DNA of 64,000 bases from Lachnospiraceae bacterium 3-1 (GTDB lineage Bacteria; Bacillota; Clostridia; Lachnospirales; Lachnospiraceae). Each line of letters begins with the position of its first letter. Within the stretch, counting starts at the first letter, position 1. A program made the translations under genes and the position numbers. Of the stretch, positions 15,998 to 25,121 are shown piece after piece. The stretch spans positions 493,216 through 557,215 of the forward strand of contig KE159591.1 in the NCBI GenBank assembly GCA_000403255.2. The letters run 5' to 3'. The notes beneath the pieces were generated by a model, which worked only from the letters and a program-made list of their open reading frames with translations, had not been told where the DNA came from and did no database searches.

Positions 15998-16957
15998 ATG
16001 AATCTTTCTCTTCCTGCTTACAGCGTTGGTCCATTGCTCTATTGTCCTGCCAACAATGAAAGTATTGTAAATTCACTAGTCAACGAAAAATTTGGCAAAC
16101 AATTTTCTCTGGCATTATGTTTAGAGGACACCATACAGGATGATTGTGTCGCCGACGCAGAACAGAAGCTGATTACCTCTCTTAAGTCCTTACATATGCA
16201 CCAATCTGACAAATCATTTTTTCTGCCAAAAATATTTATCCGGGTCAGAAATCCAGGTCAGATTCACCGCCTGCTGGACGAACTGGGAGATTCCCGAACC
16301 CTTATCACAGGCTTTAATCTCCCGAAATTTTCTCTGGCGAATGCAGACGACTATATTCAGGTGATTCAGACCATCAATCTACACGGAGATAGACCTTACT
16401 ATATAATGCCCATTCTGGAAAGTCCTGACATGCTTCATCTGAAACACAGGTCAAACATTTTATATGCCCTCAAGGACAAATTAGACCATGTTTCCTCGTA
16501 TGTCCTCAATATTCGGGTAGGTGGTAATGACCTATGCCATATATTTGGCTTCCGCAGACATAGCAATGAATCCATTTACAAAATCCGGCCTGTTGCCAAC
16601 CTTTTTTCTGACATTGTTACCGTATTCGGCATGGATTATGTAATCTCTGGTCCTGTCTGGGAATATTACAATGGAAACAATTGGGACATTGGATTAAGAA
16701 AAGAATTAAATGATGACAGATTATGCGGTTTTATTGGAAAAACGGTGATTCATCCAAAACAAATCCCACTGGTAAATGAATCCTACCAGGTACCACTGAA
16801 AGATTATAACGACGCAAAATCTATTTTAAGCTGGGATACTACTTCCCCCTCACTGGTTTCTGGAAGTATTGTGAAAGAACGGATGAATGAATACAAGACC
16901 CATTACAACTGGGCCCTGCGTACGCTTCTGCTGGCAGAAGCATATGGTTTGAAATAG
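15998..16957 (+). CDS. HpcH/HpaI aldolase / CitE-like lyase family protein
   Basis: A 319-aa protein of the CitE-like TIM-barrel family. Family-type stretches are LYCPANNES near the start, SLALCLEDTIQDD (acidic metal-binding region), FIRVRNP, and a C-terminal GFIGKTVIHPKQIPLVN that matches the family's G..GK..IHP.QI signature. A GGAG site precedes the ATG. It faces the two PRTase-like genes at 17020-19264. CitE-like, StiP-like and TRSP-type PRTase genes are known companions in Ter-associated stress and biosynthesis modules, so a shared pathway is inferred; the substrate is unknown. Confidence 0.8.
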   Translation: MNLSLPAYSVGPLLYCPANNESIVNSLVNEKFGKQFSLALCLEDTIQDDCVADAEQKLITSLKSLHMHQSDKSFFLPKIFIRVRNPGQIHRLLDELGDSRTLITGFNLPKFSLANADDYIQVIQTINLHGDRPYYIMPILESPDMLHLKHRSNILYALKDKLDHVSSYVLNIRVGGNDLCHIFGFRRHSNESIYKIRPVANLFSDIVTVFGMDYVISGPVWEYYNGNNWDIGLRKELNDDRLCGFIGKTVIHPKQIPLVNESYQVPLKDYNDAKSILSWDTTSPSLVSGSIVKERMNEYKTHYNWALRTLLLAEAYGLK

Positions 16958-16974
16958 TTCATATTACAGAGAAT

Positions 16975-17016
16975 GCCGCGAGCACGTCTGCTTGGCTCAT
17001 TGCTCGCGGGACTAAA
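16975..17016. repeat. Hairpin with an intergenic repeat segment (copy 1)
   Basis: The inverted arms CCGCGAGCA (16976-16984) and TGCTCGCGG (17001-17009) lie between two convergent genes. The segment 16988-17016 matches 23058-23086 at 26 of 29 positions (common part TGGCTCATTGCTCG). There is no U-tract, so this is more a dispersed repeat than a clear terminator. Confidence 0.6.
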
Positions 17017-17019
17017 GTA

Positions 17020-18111
17020 TTATGCATCCGCCAGTTTTTTGATAATTCCACAGGATTTATAATGCTTGAGTGGATAGTATGCCACGGGGATAGCTTTTTC
17101 CTCTGCCAAACGGAGAATATGGGCCAATGCTCTGTCATCCTTACAATCCTGACGAATCAGCACCTTCCACGGGATACGCCGCAGCAAGACCCTGGTTGTC
17201 TCTCCAATTCCAGGCTTTACCAAGTTGATATCTGATATGCCAAATTCCTGGGCAATCTTTTTTACCTCGTCCAGTCCCGTTCCCTCAGCGATTCCTTCCT
17301 CTCCTTTTTTTCCTGGCTCTTGAAAGGATGGTTCCATCACCTGAAAATTCCTGGAAAATTCAAAATTTTTTTCAATTGCATCAATGAACGCATAGGATAA
17401 ATCCGCATCTTTCATTTCCCCATAATAAACTGCACCATGAAAATCGTCTCTGCCAATAATATCTGACCGCAAAAATGTCCGGCTTACCAGCCCAGATACC
17501 GTACAATTCAAACAAGAGCTTGGAATTAGAATGTCCTCATGAGTTCCACATAATTCCGTCATTTTTGCCGGATCTGCCACTACTGCAAGGTCAGCAGATA
17601 CTCCTGGGTAAGATGCTACAGCCTTTTTCAGTTCTCCAAGAATTGCTCCCTTTCCAATCCATCCATCTACAAAAAGCAGCACTTGCGCCTGATATTTTCC
17701 CAGAAGAAATTTCATTGCATTATCATCGATTCCCCTGCCCCGAATAATAGAAATGGAATAATGCTTCACAGCCAGATGGTATTTTCGGGCAATATACCGT
17801 TTCAGCAAAATCCCAATGGGCGTTCCTGCCCTTGCCAATGATACAAGCACCACATGCTCGCCTTTTTTCTGTATAATTTTGTCCGCAAGCGCTCCCACCG
17901 CCAACGCCATTGGCTTTCCATAATTTTCTAGAGCTTCCTGATACACTTCCATATATTTTTCACTTGGCACATATTCTATGGGAAGCATTTCACAATAATG
18001 ACGTCCTGTCTGTATTTCTTTCTCCCGTTCCTCGCTAGGCTTTGGCTCTACCAATCCTGTAATATCTTTTAAGAGGAACACCACATCGCTTTCCCTATAA
18101 GAGCTTCTCAT
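17020..18111 (-). CDS. StiP-like PRTase with C-terminal PELOTA-type RNA-binding domain
   Basis: A 363-aa protein. The N-terminal two thirds resemble the StiP (PRTase-fold, annotated cysteine-protease) family, with VSLARAGTPIGILLKRY as the phosphate-binding region and a VLLFVDGWIGKG loop. The last 75 residues (NLVKPGIGETTRVLLRRIP...) match a PELOTA-type RNA-binding domain. ATG at 18111 is chosen because AGGTGG lies upstream and the gene then overlaps the preceding gene by only 17 bp. It is co-transcribed with the TRSP PRTase gene. Known as a component of Ter-linked modules; the reaction has not been established. Confidence 0.78.
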   Translation of the reverse strand: MRSSYRESDVVFLLKDITGLVEPKPSEEREKEIQTGRHYCEMLPIEYVPSEKYMEVYQEALENYGKPMALAVGALADKIIQKKGEHVVLVSLARAGTPIGILLKRYIARKYHLAVKHYSISIIRGRGIDDNAMKFLLGKYQAQVLLFVDGWIGKGAILGELKKAVASYPGVSADLAVVADPAKMTELCGTHEDILIPSSCLNCTVSGLVSRTFLRSDIIGRDDFHGAVYYGEMKDADLSYAFIDAIEKNFEFSRNFQVMEPSFQEPGKKGEEGIAEGTGLDEVKKIAQEFGISDINLVKPGIGETTRVLLRRIPWKVLIRQDCKDDRALAHILRLAEEKAIPVAYYPLKHYKSCGIIKKLADA

Positions 18112-19264
18112 TCTCACACCACCTAACCAGATAAATTTCTTCATTGCCCCATGCTGCAAGGGCACGTCCTAAGGAGGCCACTCCCCATTCTTTCCCTGGC
18201 TTTGCGTCTGTAAGAATCAAGACCAAATCATAATGTGCTAAGTCATACAGATAAGTGGTGCGGTCATCCTCATACAGACTTATCAGTTCATATCTCTCAT
18301 GAAGTGGATACTTAGGATTTTGGCTAACCACAATGGGGCTTCTAGTGGTTGCATGACATTTCACCCTATTTCCCAATCCTTCCACCCTCCAGGCGGTATA
18401 CAACGCAGGATACATAAATTCCTCCGTACCCAAAATAAGGATATTCTTGTCTGTACCAAAAGGAATTCTTGCATCAATTTCCTGCCATAGCTTCTCACAG
18501 GCAGCCTGGTAATCTGTCCCTTGATGGAGGCGTCTGGCATTGATAAAGCCTGATGCTGAGATCTCTTTGATTTCTGGTATAGATTTTTGGGGGTTGATAT
18601 CTGCAAACTCCACAGAACCACAAACTGGATATGATTGAAATTTACTGTGATACCTGCCATCATTGGAGCATTTCTCTGCAATCTCTGGATATCTGCTATG
18701 GTCTGTTTTTATTAGATAAATCATGTCGATCTGCTCTTTTTGGTATCTCTCCCTGGCTTCTTCATCCATCCCATTCAACAGAGAAGCCACAGAAAAAAGA
18801 AGCTTCTTTTGATAGGTCTGCCGAATCAAATGAACAATCTTTCCAATGGTATTTCCGGTGGTTACCTCATCTTCCACAAAGATAATTCTGTCTATCCTTC
18901 CGATCACAGCATCCAAATCATTTTTTATCACTTTCTGCTCCGTTGCATGGCTGTGGGATTCTGAAAAATAAAAATACTCCACATCCTCTATCTTTTCTCT
19001 GGTGGTCTGCATATAGTCTGTGCCAAGGTGTATCGCCAACGTCTCACCGATTGCAGTTGCAGTCTCCGCAAAGCCAATCAGAAGCAATTGTTCCTTCTGA
19101 TACCGTTTGGAAACCTCCTCTGCCAGCTCTGAAAACATTTTCAATGGTCGCTCAGGGCTTACAGGAACATGTTTCCCCTGGCATTTGTTTACAACCAGAT
19201 AGTTCCGTTTTGTATTATTTTCTCTTTTTGCAATGCCGATGATTTCCTCTATTCTCTCCATCAA
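18095..19264 (-). CDS. Phosphoribosyltransferase-fold protein with TRSP C-terminal domain
   Basis: A 389-aa protein. An N-terminal PRTase-like domain shows LLIGFAETATAIG and the PRPP-type loop IIFVEDEVTTGNTIG (about 130-145). The C-terminal third, from about residue 265 (ILILGTEEFMYPALYTA...), matches the TRSP domain found with such PRTases. A GGAG site precedes the ATG. It lies directly upstream of, and overlaps, the StiP-like gene, indicating translational coupling. It probably makes a ribosylated small molecule together with the StiP and CitE-like proteins. No TerD or TerC gene is nearby. Confidence 0.78.
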   Translation of the reverse strand: MMERIEEIIGIAKRENNTKRNYLVVNKCQGKHVPVSPERPLKMFSELAEEVSKRYQKEQLLLIGFAETATAIGETLAIHLGTDYMQTTREKIEDVEYFYFSESHSHATEQKVIKNDLDAVIGRIDRIIFVEDEVTTGNTIGKIVHLIRQTYQKKLLFSVASLLNGMDEEARERYQKEQIDMIYLIKTDHSRYPEIAEKCSNDGRYHSKFQSYPVCGSVEFADINPQKSIPEIKEISASGFINARRLHQGTDYQAACEKLWQEIDARIPFGTDKNILILGTEEFMYPALYTAWRVEGLGNRVKCHATTRSPIVVSQNPKYPLHERYELISLYEDDRTTYLYDLAHYDLVLILTDAKPGKEWGVASLGRALAAWGNEEIYLVRWCENEKLL

Positions 19265-19307
19265 AAAACTCCTTTTTTAATACTTGATAAAATCAAGTTT
19301 AAAAATG

Positions 19308-20251
19308 TCAACTTTTTGCTGAACAACATGCAGCATGACTTAATAACGATAAATTTTTTGTCTCTGTTTGAATTTGAAATGCAGTATCCGTTATGATAAT
19401 CTCTATATCACCATAGCATTTTCTATCAAATTCATCTATATTACAGTGGCACAAGCTCGTAAACTCTGTGCAGTAAATTTTTATCTTCTTCTCTCGCAAA
19501 AGCTCAATCGTCTGCCCTCCGGGATGCTTATATTTTCGATGATTTCCAGATGATATAATTACTGCCTGAGGATCCACGGTCTCTAATATCCCTTGTAAAC
19601 CCATACCATTTTTTTCATCATAAAAAGCTCCATGGTGTGGCATCTTTAATATATTACATCTCAATTCAGGCATCCGTTCCAATAACTTTTCCCATCCATC
19701 CTCTTGTAAATCTCCAGTAAAAAGAACATTACAAACCTTATTCTCTAATAAACATACGATTGATGTATTATTGGTATCAGCTTTTAAATATGCCTCTGTA
19801 TACTCGGCCTTATTGGGATATATCAAAAATAATTTTGACTTATCATTTGAAATCAATTCTTTTTTTGAATTGAAGTATCAATATCCCCAGTCAATAATTC
19901 AACTTTTTTCTTTCGATGTATTTCTAAAAACTTTTTAAAAAAAAGCCTCATTACTTGGGTTAGCTGCCTTTTATCCAGATTGAAGCATATACTCTTCACA
20001 TTACCTGTTACCATAAATTTTTCTAAGAAATCATTTACACCTCTGCAATGATCTATATCTGAATGAGATATGATTATTAAATCAATCACATTTATTTCAT
20101 GACTTTTTAACTCTATTAATAGCTTATCTGAATCTACAATATCTACAATAATTACATTCTCATTCCCCGATTGACCATTTTTCAAATATATAACCGAACT
20201 ATCCCCATGACCAACATCCAGAAATTTCACTTTTTGACACATTTCACCCAT
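19308..20251 (-). pseudogene. Metallo-beta-lactamase-fold hydrolase split by a frameshift
   Basis: Two consecutive frames together form one MBL-fold protein of about 310 aa, related to the ComEC C-terminal / nuclease-like group. The first (19853-20251, 132 aa) has VGHGDSS and the metal motif SHSDIDH; the second (19308-19856, 182 aa) has LFTGDL, MPHHG and an SSGNHRKYKHP end. They meet at a run of seven A on the minus strand (19860-19866); eight A would fuse them as ...SIQKKELISND. The break may be mutational, phase-variable, rescued by slippage, or a sequencing error. It starts 17 bp after the DNA methyltransferase gene and is probably in its operon, suggesting a defence pair. Confidence 0.75.
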
Positions 20252-20268
20252 TATTTCTTCCCTCCCCT

Positions 20269-22905
20269 TTATTTAAAAAATCCATTGCTCAATTGTGCAA
20301 TAAGCTCATCATCATCAAGATATGAATACACTAATGGCTTAATATCAAAAAGTTTCCCTGCATGATATTTCGCTGAAAATTCTGCTCCTTTCCGCAGGAA
20401 CCATCCTGGCATTGTTTTTTCAATTTTTATCTCTTGTTCTCCAAGTTCCACCAAAAAAACATGACAAATCATTCCTCCAATATCAATTTCTTCTACCTGC
20501 CCAGAAACATTTTGATACTCAACAAATTTTGCATTCGACGATGGAATAGAATCTTCCTCCCTTGTATACACATAAAATAATTTTCTCACTTTTTCACGTT
20601 CATTTTGGGTTAATTCAAAAGCATCAAAAATGATATCATCCATCTTTTCTTGGATTTCCTCTATCTTTTTCTCATCATTTAAGGCACACGCCTCTTTTAT
20701 ATTCAGAAAATATTGTTCAATCTTCTCAATTTGCTCATCACAAAATCTGGGTACTGGTATACTTTTCACTGCATCCGTTGTAAGAGTTCTTTTCACACAT
20801 TCTCTACGTACAAATGCATTCATCAATTTACTGTTTATCAATGTACAAAGAACATAATTTGATATTTTCGGCTCTTTCGAAATCAAAACATAAAAAGAAT
20901 ATCCTGGGTAATATCCGTCTTCTTCCACAAATGCACTAATACAGTTTATTTCTCCTGGCGTCGAAGACATTTTTACTAACACTTTATTGGTAGCTGAATA
21001 AAGCCTCTCATAATCTTTACGCAGCCTAATTCGGTCATTATCTTGTTTTATTTTCTTTTCCTCATCTTCTGACATATGATAATTGAAAAACTTTACATTC
21101 TCCAGCATCCTTTTGGAAATTACATACCTCCTAAAATGTTTAGCATTGGCAATATATGGAACCCATCCGTCCATCGAACTTTCTGAGGATGCATAGTCTG
21201 AAGGAAGTTTTATCCCCATGATTTTGTCTGTAATATTCCCTACTGTTTGTGTTACTTTCATAACCTTTTGAAGAACATCTTCCACCGGAGAAACACTAAT
21301 TTCAAATTTTCTTTTCTTTTTCCAAACCTTTTGCATATTAACAAAAAATTCAAAATCCCACTTCCACCGTTTAAAATAATTTCCAATTGAATTCTTATTT
21401 TTTACCAAAACTTTAATTTTTGTTAGATTTTCCTCTCTTGCCTTGCTTTTTTGCGCTATAATAACAATTGTAGAACAGTTATTTTCAAATATTTTTCCTG
21501 GCAGCATCCAAAGTTCTATTATATCAAATTCATTCAGCAATTTCTCTCTTTGTAATACAGAACTACCATTTTGTAAAAAACTTTCCGGCAAAATAATTCC
21601 TATATACCCTTTATCATGTAACCAATCAAGATATCTATCCAAAAAAGCTGTTGCCCTCTGAATTCTTTTCCCTTTTTCCTTGATTTCTTTATATAGCGGA
21701 TTTCCTAATATAATATATGGAACCTGCACCTTACTTTCACACAATTGCAATAAATCGCCTGAATAAATATTCCACTTATTCCCATATGGCAAGCTATATA
21801 AAAGCAGAGATAACCTTGCAACCTCTGATGCAAATTTATCGATATCATAACCTTCTATCATCTTTGACAGATACTCATATTTATCCAATCCTGTCTTGTC
21901 ATAACCCACTAAATCTTCTAATCTTTTACATGCACTTAAAAGCAAGCTCCCAGAACCACATGTTCCATCCAGTACATATCTCTCATCAACAGGGATACTC
22001 TCAAAGGGAATACTTAAAACAATTTCTTGACTTAGTATCCTTGGAGTATAATATATTCCAAATTCCTTTCTAATATTTTCCGCCTTTGTTTCGCTAAGTT
22101 GTAACAAAGTAGATTCATAAAAATATCCTAATAGTTCATGATCAACACTCTGATAATTTATACTCGGATTCAATTCTTCATATATTTCAGCAAGCAGCTC
22201 TTTTCCGTACTTAAACATCAACTTATCACTAAAATATTCTTTATACGTTTGTGATAAGTTAATCAGTAACCCAAAGATATCTGGTATTTTTTCATCAGAC
22301 TTTATCTTACTGTTCATAATTAATGCGGCAATCACATGTATCGTAATACTCGTAATATTATTTAAATCCTCACTATTATTTCTTTTTCTCTTTTTTAAAT
22401 ATCTTTTTGCCGCAATTAAACCCTTTTCAAATTCCTCACTTAATATTTTACAAGTTGCCTGTCTCGAAAAATCAATCAATCCCGATGTTTCGAAAATATC
22501 CAATTGCTTATATCCCATTTTGGCATCTATCAAATTCTCTGGCATAAATTCAAATCTATTTTTTGTAAAATATAAATGAATAATATCTTCTTCATTCTCC
22601 TTTAAAAGCGTTGCTTTTTGAGGCATTATATTCCAAACACGTACATGCCTGTTTTTAAAAATAATAACAATAGGCGTTGCTAAATATTTAGCTCCCTGCA
22701 AATATTCAGTTTCTTCCTCATCATTTATCACCTCTTGAACAGCTATACAAGAAGTTGAAACATCTTTTAGCTCTCTATCGCTAAACGCAACATATTCAAA
22801 TTTAATAGCGGAGGTACCATCAATTTGCACAGAATAATTTTCAGAAAGCTGCTCATCGCTATATCCCAATATTCCAAGCATATCTTTTTTACAAACACTT
22901 TTCAT
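20269..22905 (-). CDS. N6-adenine DNA methyltransferase, type IIG-like, with NPLY motif
   Basis: An 878-aa protein; the ATG at 22905 has AAGGAGGG upstream. Motif I is DGTCGSGSLLL (about 315). Motif IV reads GNPLYKE instead of NPPY, so the second catalytic-loop proline is Leu (codon CTA; CCA would give Pro). A TaqI-like target-recognition region follows at about 590-740, and a charged C-terminal 120 residues are unique to it. The N-terminal 200 aa could hold a nuclease-like fold, but I cannot identify a PD-(D/E)xK motif with confidence. An extended -10 promoter (TGTTATAAT, -10 at 22958-22963) lies upstream. Downstream is the frameshifted MBL gene. Confidence 0.8.
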   Translation of the reverse strand: MKSVCKKDMLGILGYSDEQLSENYSVQIDGTSAIKFEYVAFSDRELKDVSTSCIAVQEVINDEEETEYLQGAKYLATPIVIIFKNRHVRVWNIMPQKATLLKENEEDIIHLYFTKNRFEFMPENLIDAKMGYKQLDIFETSGLIDFSRQATCKILSEEFEKGLIAAKRYLKKRKRNNSEDLNNITSITIHVIAALIMNSKIKSDEKIPDIFGLLINLSQTYKEYFSDKLMFKYGKELLAEIYEELNPSINYQSVDHELLGYFYESTLLQLSETKAENIRKEFGIYYTPRILSQEIVLSIPFESIPVDERYVLDGTCGSGSLLLSACKRLEDLVGYDKTGLDKYEYLSKMIEGYDIDKFASEVARLSLLLYSLPYGNKWNIYSGDLLQLCESKVQVPYIILGNPLYKEIKEKGKRIQRATAFLDRYLDWLHDKGYIGIILPESFLQNGSSVLQREKLLNEFDIIELWMLPGKIFENNCSTIVIIAQKSKAREENLTKIKVLVKNKNSIGNYFKRWKWDFEFFVNMQKVWKKKRKFEISVSPVEDVLQKVMKVTQTVGNITDKIMGIKLPSDYASSESSMDGWVPYIANAKHFRRYVISKRMLENVKFFNYHMSEDEEKKIKQDNDRIRLRKDYERLYSATNKVLVKMSSTPGEINCISAFVEEDGYYPGYSFYVLISKEPKISNYVLCTLINSKLMNAFVRRECVKRTLTTDAVKSIPVPRFCDEQIEKIEQYFLNIKEACALNDEKKIEEIQEKMDDIIFDAFELTQNEREKVRKLFYVYTREEDSIPSSNAKFVEYQNVSGQVEEIDIGGMICHVFLVELGEQEIKIEKTMPGWFLRKGAEFSAKYHAGKLFDIKPLVYSYLDDDELIAQLSNGFFK

Positions 22906-22957
22906 TATTGTACCCTCCTTAAAATTTGAATTGAAAACACATTTTACCATGTATTTT

Positions 22958-22963
22958 ATTATA
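22958..22963 (-). promoter_or_regulatory. Extended -10 promoter of the methyltransferase-MBL operon
   Basis: TATAAT on the minus strand preceded by TGT (extended -10); no convincing -35 hexamer. It is about 50 bp upstream of the ATG at 22905. Confidence 0.5.
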
Positions 22964-23040
22964 ACATACCCCTATCATCAAATCTATTCTTTTTACGGGG
23001 CATTTGCACCCGCAGCGTTACCCTCTCAGCATTCGCCAAA

Positions 23041-23086
23041 TATCCGCGTAAACGCGGCTGCCTGGCTCATTGCTCGTGGGAATAAA
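23041..23086. repeat. Intergenic repeat segment (copy 2)
   Basis: 23058-23086 repeats 16988-17016 with three mismatches in 29 bases. It sits in the 310-bp gap between the methyltransferase and transketolase genes, beside another short inverted repeat (CCGCGT...ACGCGG, 23044-23057). The rest of this gap holds no gene I can support. Confidence 0.55.
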
Positions 23087-23099
23087 ACTGTACTAAAAT

Positions 23100-23135
23100 G
23101 AGAGGGAACCACCAAGTCCCCTCCCTTTTTAGAAT
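23100..23135 (-). terminator. Terminator of the transaldolase-transketolase operon
   Basis: On the minus strand, a roughly 9-bp stem (GGGAGGGGA paired with TTCCCTCTC, two GU pairs) is followed by ATTTT. It lies about 90 bp after the stop of the last transketolase gene. Confidence 0.5.
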
Positions 23136-23219
23136 ATTTTTCTATCCATTGGAAAATACAAACCACTTAATCCTCTCTCTATAGTTCCAGTACTTAGCCG
23201 TTTGCATTTTTCTTTCAGA

Positions 23220-24161
23220 TTATTTTACAAAACTTTTTACCTTTTCATAAACACCCTTGCCATCCAGACCGTACTTTTCCAGCAGTTCTACTGCTGGACC
23301 AGATTCCCCGAACACATCATAGATACCAATTTTACATACAGGTGTAGGCGCATGTTCGCAAAGACAATCACACACTGCGCTGCCAAGACCTCCAATCACA
23401 GAATGTTCTTCTACCGTAACCACTTTTCCCGTTTTCTTTGCAGAATTTACAATCATTTCTGTATCCAAAGGCTTAATGGTATGAATATTGATAACTTCTG
23501 CACAAATGCCATCTGCCGCAAGTTTTTCCGCTGCTTCCAGGGCAGAAGCTACGCACAGCCCCGTTGCTGCAATGGTAACGTCTGTTCCTTCTCTTAACAT
23601 TACGCCCTTTCCAACTTCAAAATGATAATCCGGCCTGTCATTGACGATTGGAACCGCAAGCCTTCCAAATCTCAAATACACTGGACCATCTATCTCATAT
23701 GCTGCCCGCACCGCTGCCCGGGCTTCGATATAATCTGACGGATTGATAATGGTCATCCCAGGAATGATCCGCATCAATGCAATGTCTTCACAGCACTGAT
23801 GGGACGCACCATCCTCCCCCACAGAAATTCCGGCATGAGATGCACCGATTTTTACATTCAAATGAGGATACCCAATAGAATTTCTTACCTGTTCAAAAGC
23901 TCTTCCTGTTGCAAACATAGCAAAGGAGCTTGCAAAAGGCACCTTTCCAGTAGCCGCAAGTCCTGCTGCAATTCCCATCATGTTGCACTCTGCAATTCCA
24001 CAGTCAATATGACGTTCTGGAAATTCTTTTTGAAACATGCTTGTCTTAGTCGCAGCGGCAAGGTCCGCATCCAGCACCACCAGATTATCATGCTCTTTTC
24101 CAAGCTCTACCAACATTTCTCCATAGCCTTCTCTGGTTGCGATTTTCTTTACTTCTGGCAT
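23220..24161 (-). CDS. tktB: Transketolase, C-terminal subunit
   Basis: A 313-aa protein carrying the pyrimidine-binding and C-terminal domains of a split transketolase, which moves two-carbon units between sugar phosphates in the pentose phosphate pathway. Visible landmarks are DADLAAATKTSMFQ, FPERHIDCGIAECNMMGIAAGLA (catalytic Glu in the IAE context) and the SVGEDGASHQ loop. The C-terminal domain follows from about residue 190. It overlaps the N-terminal subunit gene by 13 bp, so the two are translationally coupled; the pair replaces a single full-length enzyme. Confidence 0.95.
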   Translation of the reverse strand: MPEVKKIATREGYGEMLVELGKEHDNLVVLDADLAAATKTSMFQKEFPERHIDCGIAECNMMGIAAGLAATGKVPFASSFAMFATGRAFEQVRNSIGYPHLNVKIGASHAGISVGEDGASHQCCEDIALMRIIPGMTIINPSDYIEARAAVRAAYEIDGPVYLRFGRLAVPIVNDRPDYHFEVGKGVMLREGTDVTIAATGLCVASALEAAEKLAADGICAEVINIHTIKPLDTEMIVNSAKKTGKVVTVEEHSVIGGLGSAVCDCLCEHAPTPVCKIGIYDVFGESGPAVELLEKYGLDGKGVYEKVKSFVK

Positions 24162-24988
24162 AATGCTTCACCTGCTTTCTCCAATTCTTCCATGGCAATT
24201 TTGTACTGTTCATCATTTGGGGCCTTACCATGCCATTCGGCCTGATTTTCCATATAAGAAACGCCTTTCCCTTTGACCGTTTTCAACACCAAGGCTGTTG
24301 GCATGCCTTTGATTTCCCTAGCTTCTTTAAATGCCCCGCGCAGAGCGTCAAAATCATTGCCGTCTTCCACATTGATCACATGGAAGTTAAATGCTCGAAA
24401 CTTCTCATCAATAGGATATGGGGAACAAACGTCATCAATGTTCCCGTCAATCTGCAACCCGTTATTGTCAATAATCACGATAAGGTTGTCCAAGTTCCGG
24501 TGGCCTGCAAACATAGCTGCCTCCCAAACCTGTCCTTCTTGTATCTCACCGTCACCCAAAAGAGTATATACCCGATAACTGTCATTGCTCAGCTTTGCAG
24601 ACATTGCCATACCCACTGCTGCCGAAATTCCCTGCCCCAGGGAACCGCTTGACATATCAACACCTGGCGTATGCTGTAGGCAGGGATGTCCCTGTAAATG
24701 GGAGCCAATCTTGCGCAGCGTCTTCAAATCCTCCACTGGAAAAAAACCACGATTGGCAAGGGCAGCATACAGCCCCGGAGCCGTATGCCCCTTGGATAAG
24801 ACGAAGCGGTCTCGGTCTGCTTTCCCCGGATCTTTGGGGTCAATATTCATTTCTTCAAAATACAGATACGTAAATACATCCGCCGCGGACAGCGAGCCGC
24901 CGGGATGCCCTGCTTTGGCTGCATGCACAGAAGTAATGATTCCCTTACGGACTTCATTGGCCACTTTTTGAAGTTCTAAATTTTCCAT
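24149..24988 (-). CDS. tktA: Transketolase, N-terminal (thiamine diphosphate) subunit
   Basis: A 279-aa protein with the ThDP-binding half of split transketolase. The landmarks are AAKAGHPGGSLSAADV, SKGHTAPGLYAAL, SGSLGQGISAAVGMA and the ThDP motif GDGEIQEGQVWEA...NLDNLIVIIDNN. The split form is usual in Clostridia. It lies downstream of the transaldolase gene and overlaps the C-terminal subunit gene; the three form a non-oxidative pentose phosphate unit. Confidence 0.95.
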   Translation of the reverse strand: MENLELQKVANEVRKGIITSVHAAKAGHPGGSLSAADVFTYLYFEEMNIDPKDPGKADRDRFVLSKGHTAPGLYAALANRGFFPVEDLKTLRKIGSHLQGHPCLQHTPGVDMSSGSLGQGISAAVGMAMSAKLSNDSYRVYTLLGDGEIQEGQVWEAAMFAGHRNLDNLIVIIDNNGLQIDGNIDDVCSPYPIDEKFRAFNFHVINVEDGNDFDALRGAFKEAREIKGMPTALVLKTVKGKGVSYMENQAEWHGKAPNDEQYKIAMEELEKAGEALCQK

Positions 24989-25121
24989 GTAACTATCTCC
25001 TTTTTCTATTATATGAATATGTCACGCCAGTTCCTTTACAAACAAAGTAAACCAGATTACATCAGCTCCCTGCTCCCAGGAAGATCTCAGACATTTTGCA
25101 TGTGGACATGCTTCGGACTCC

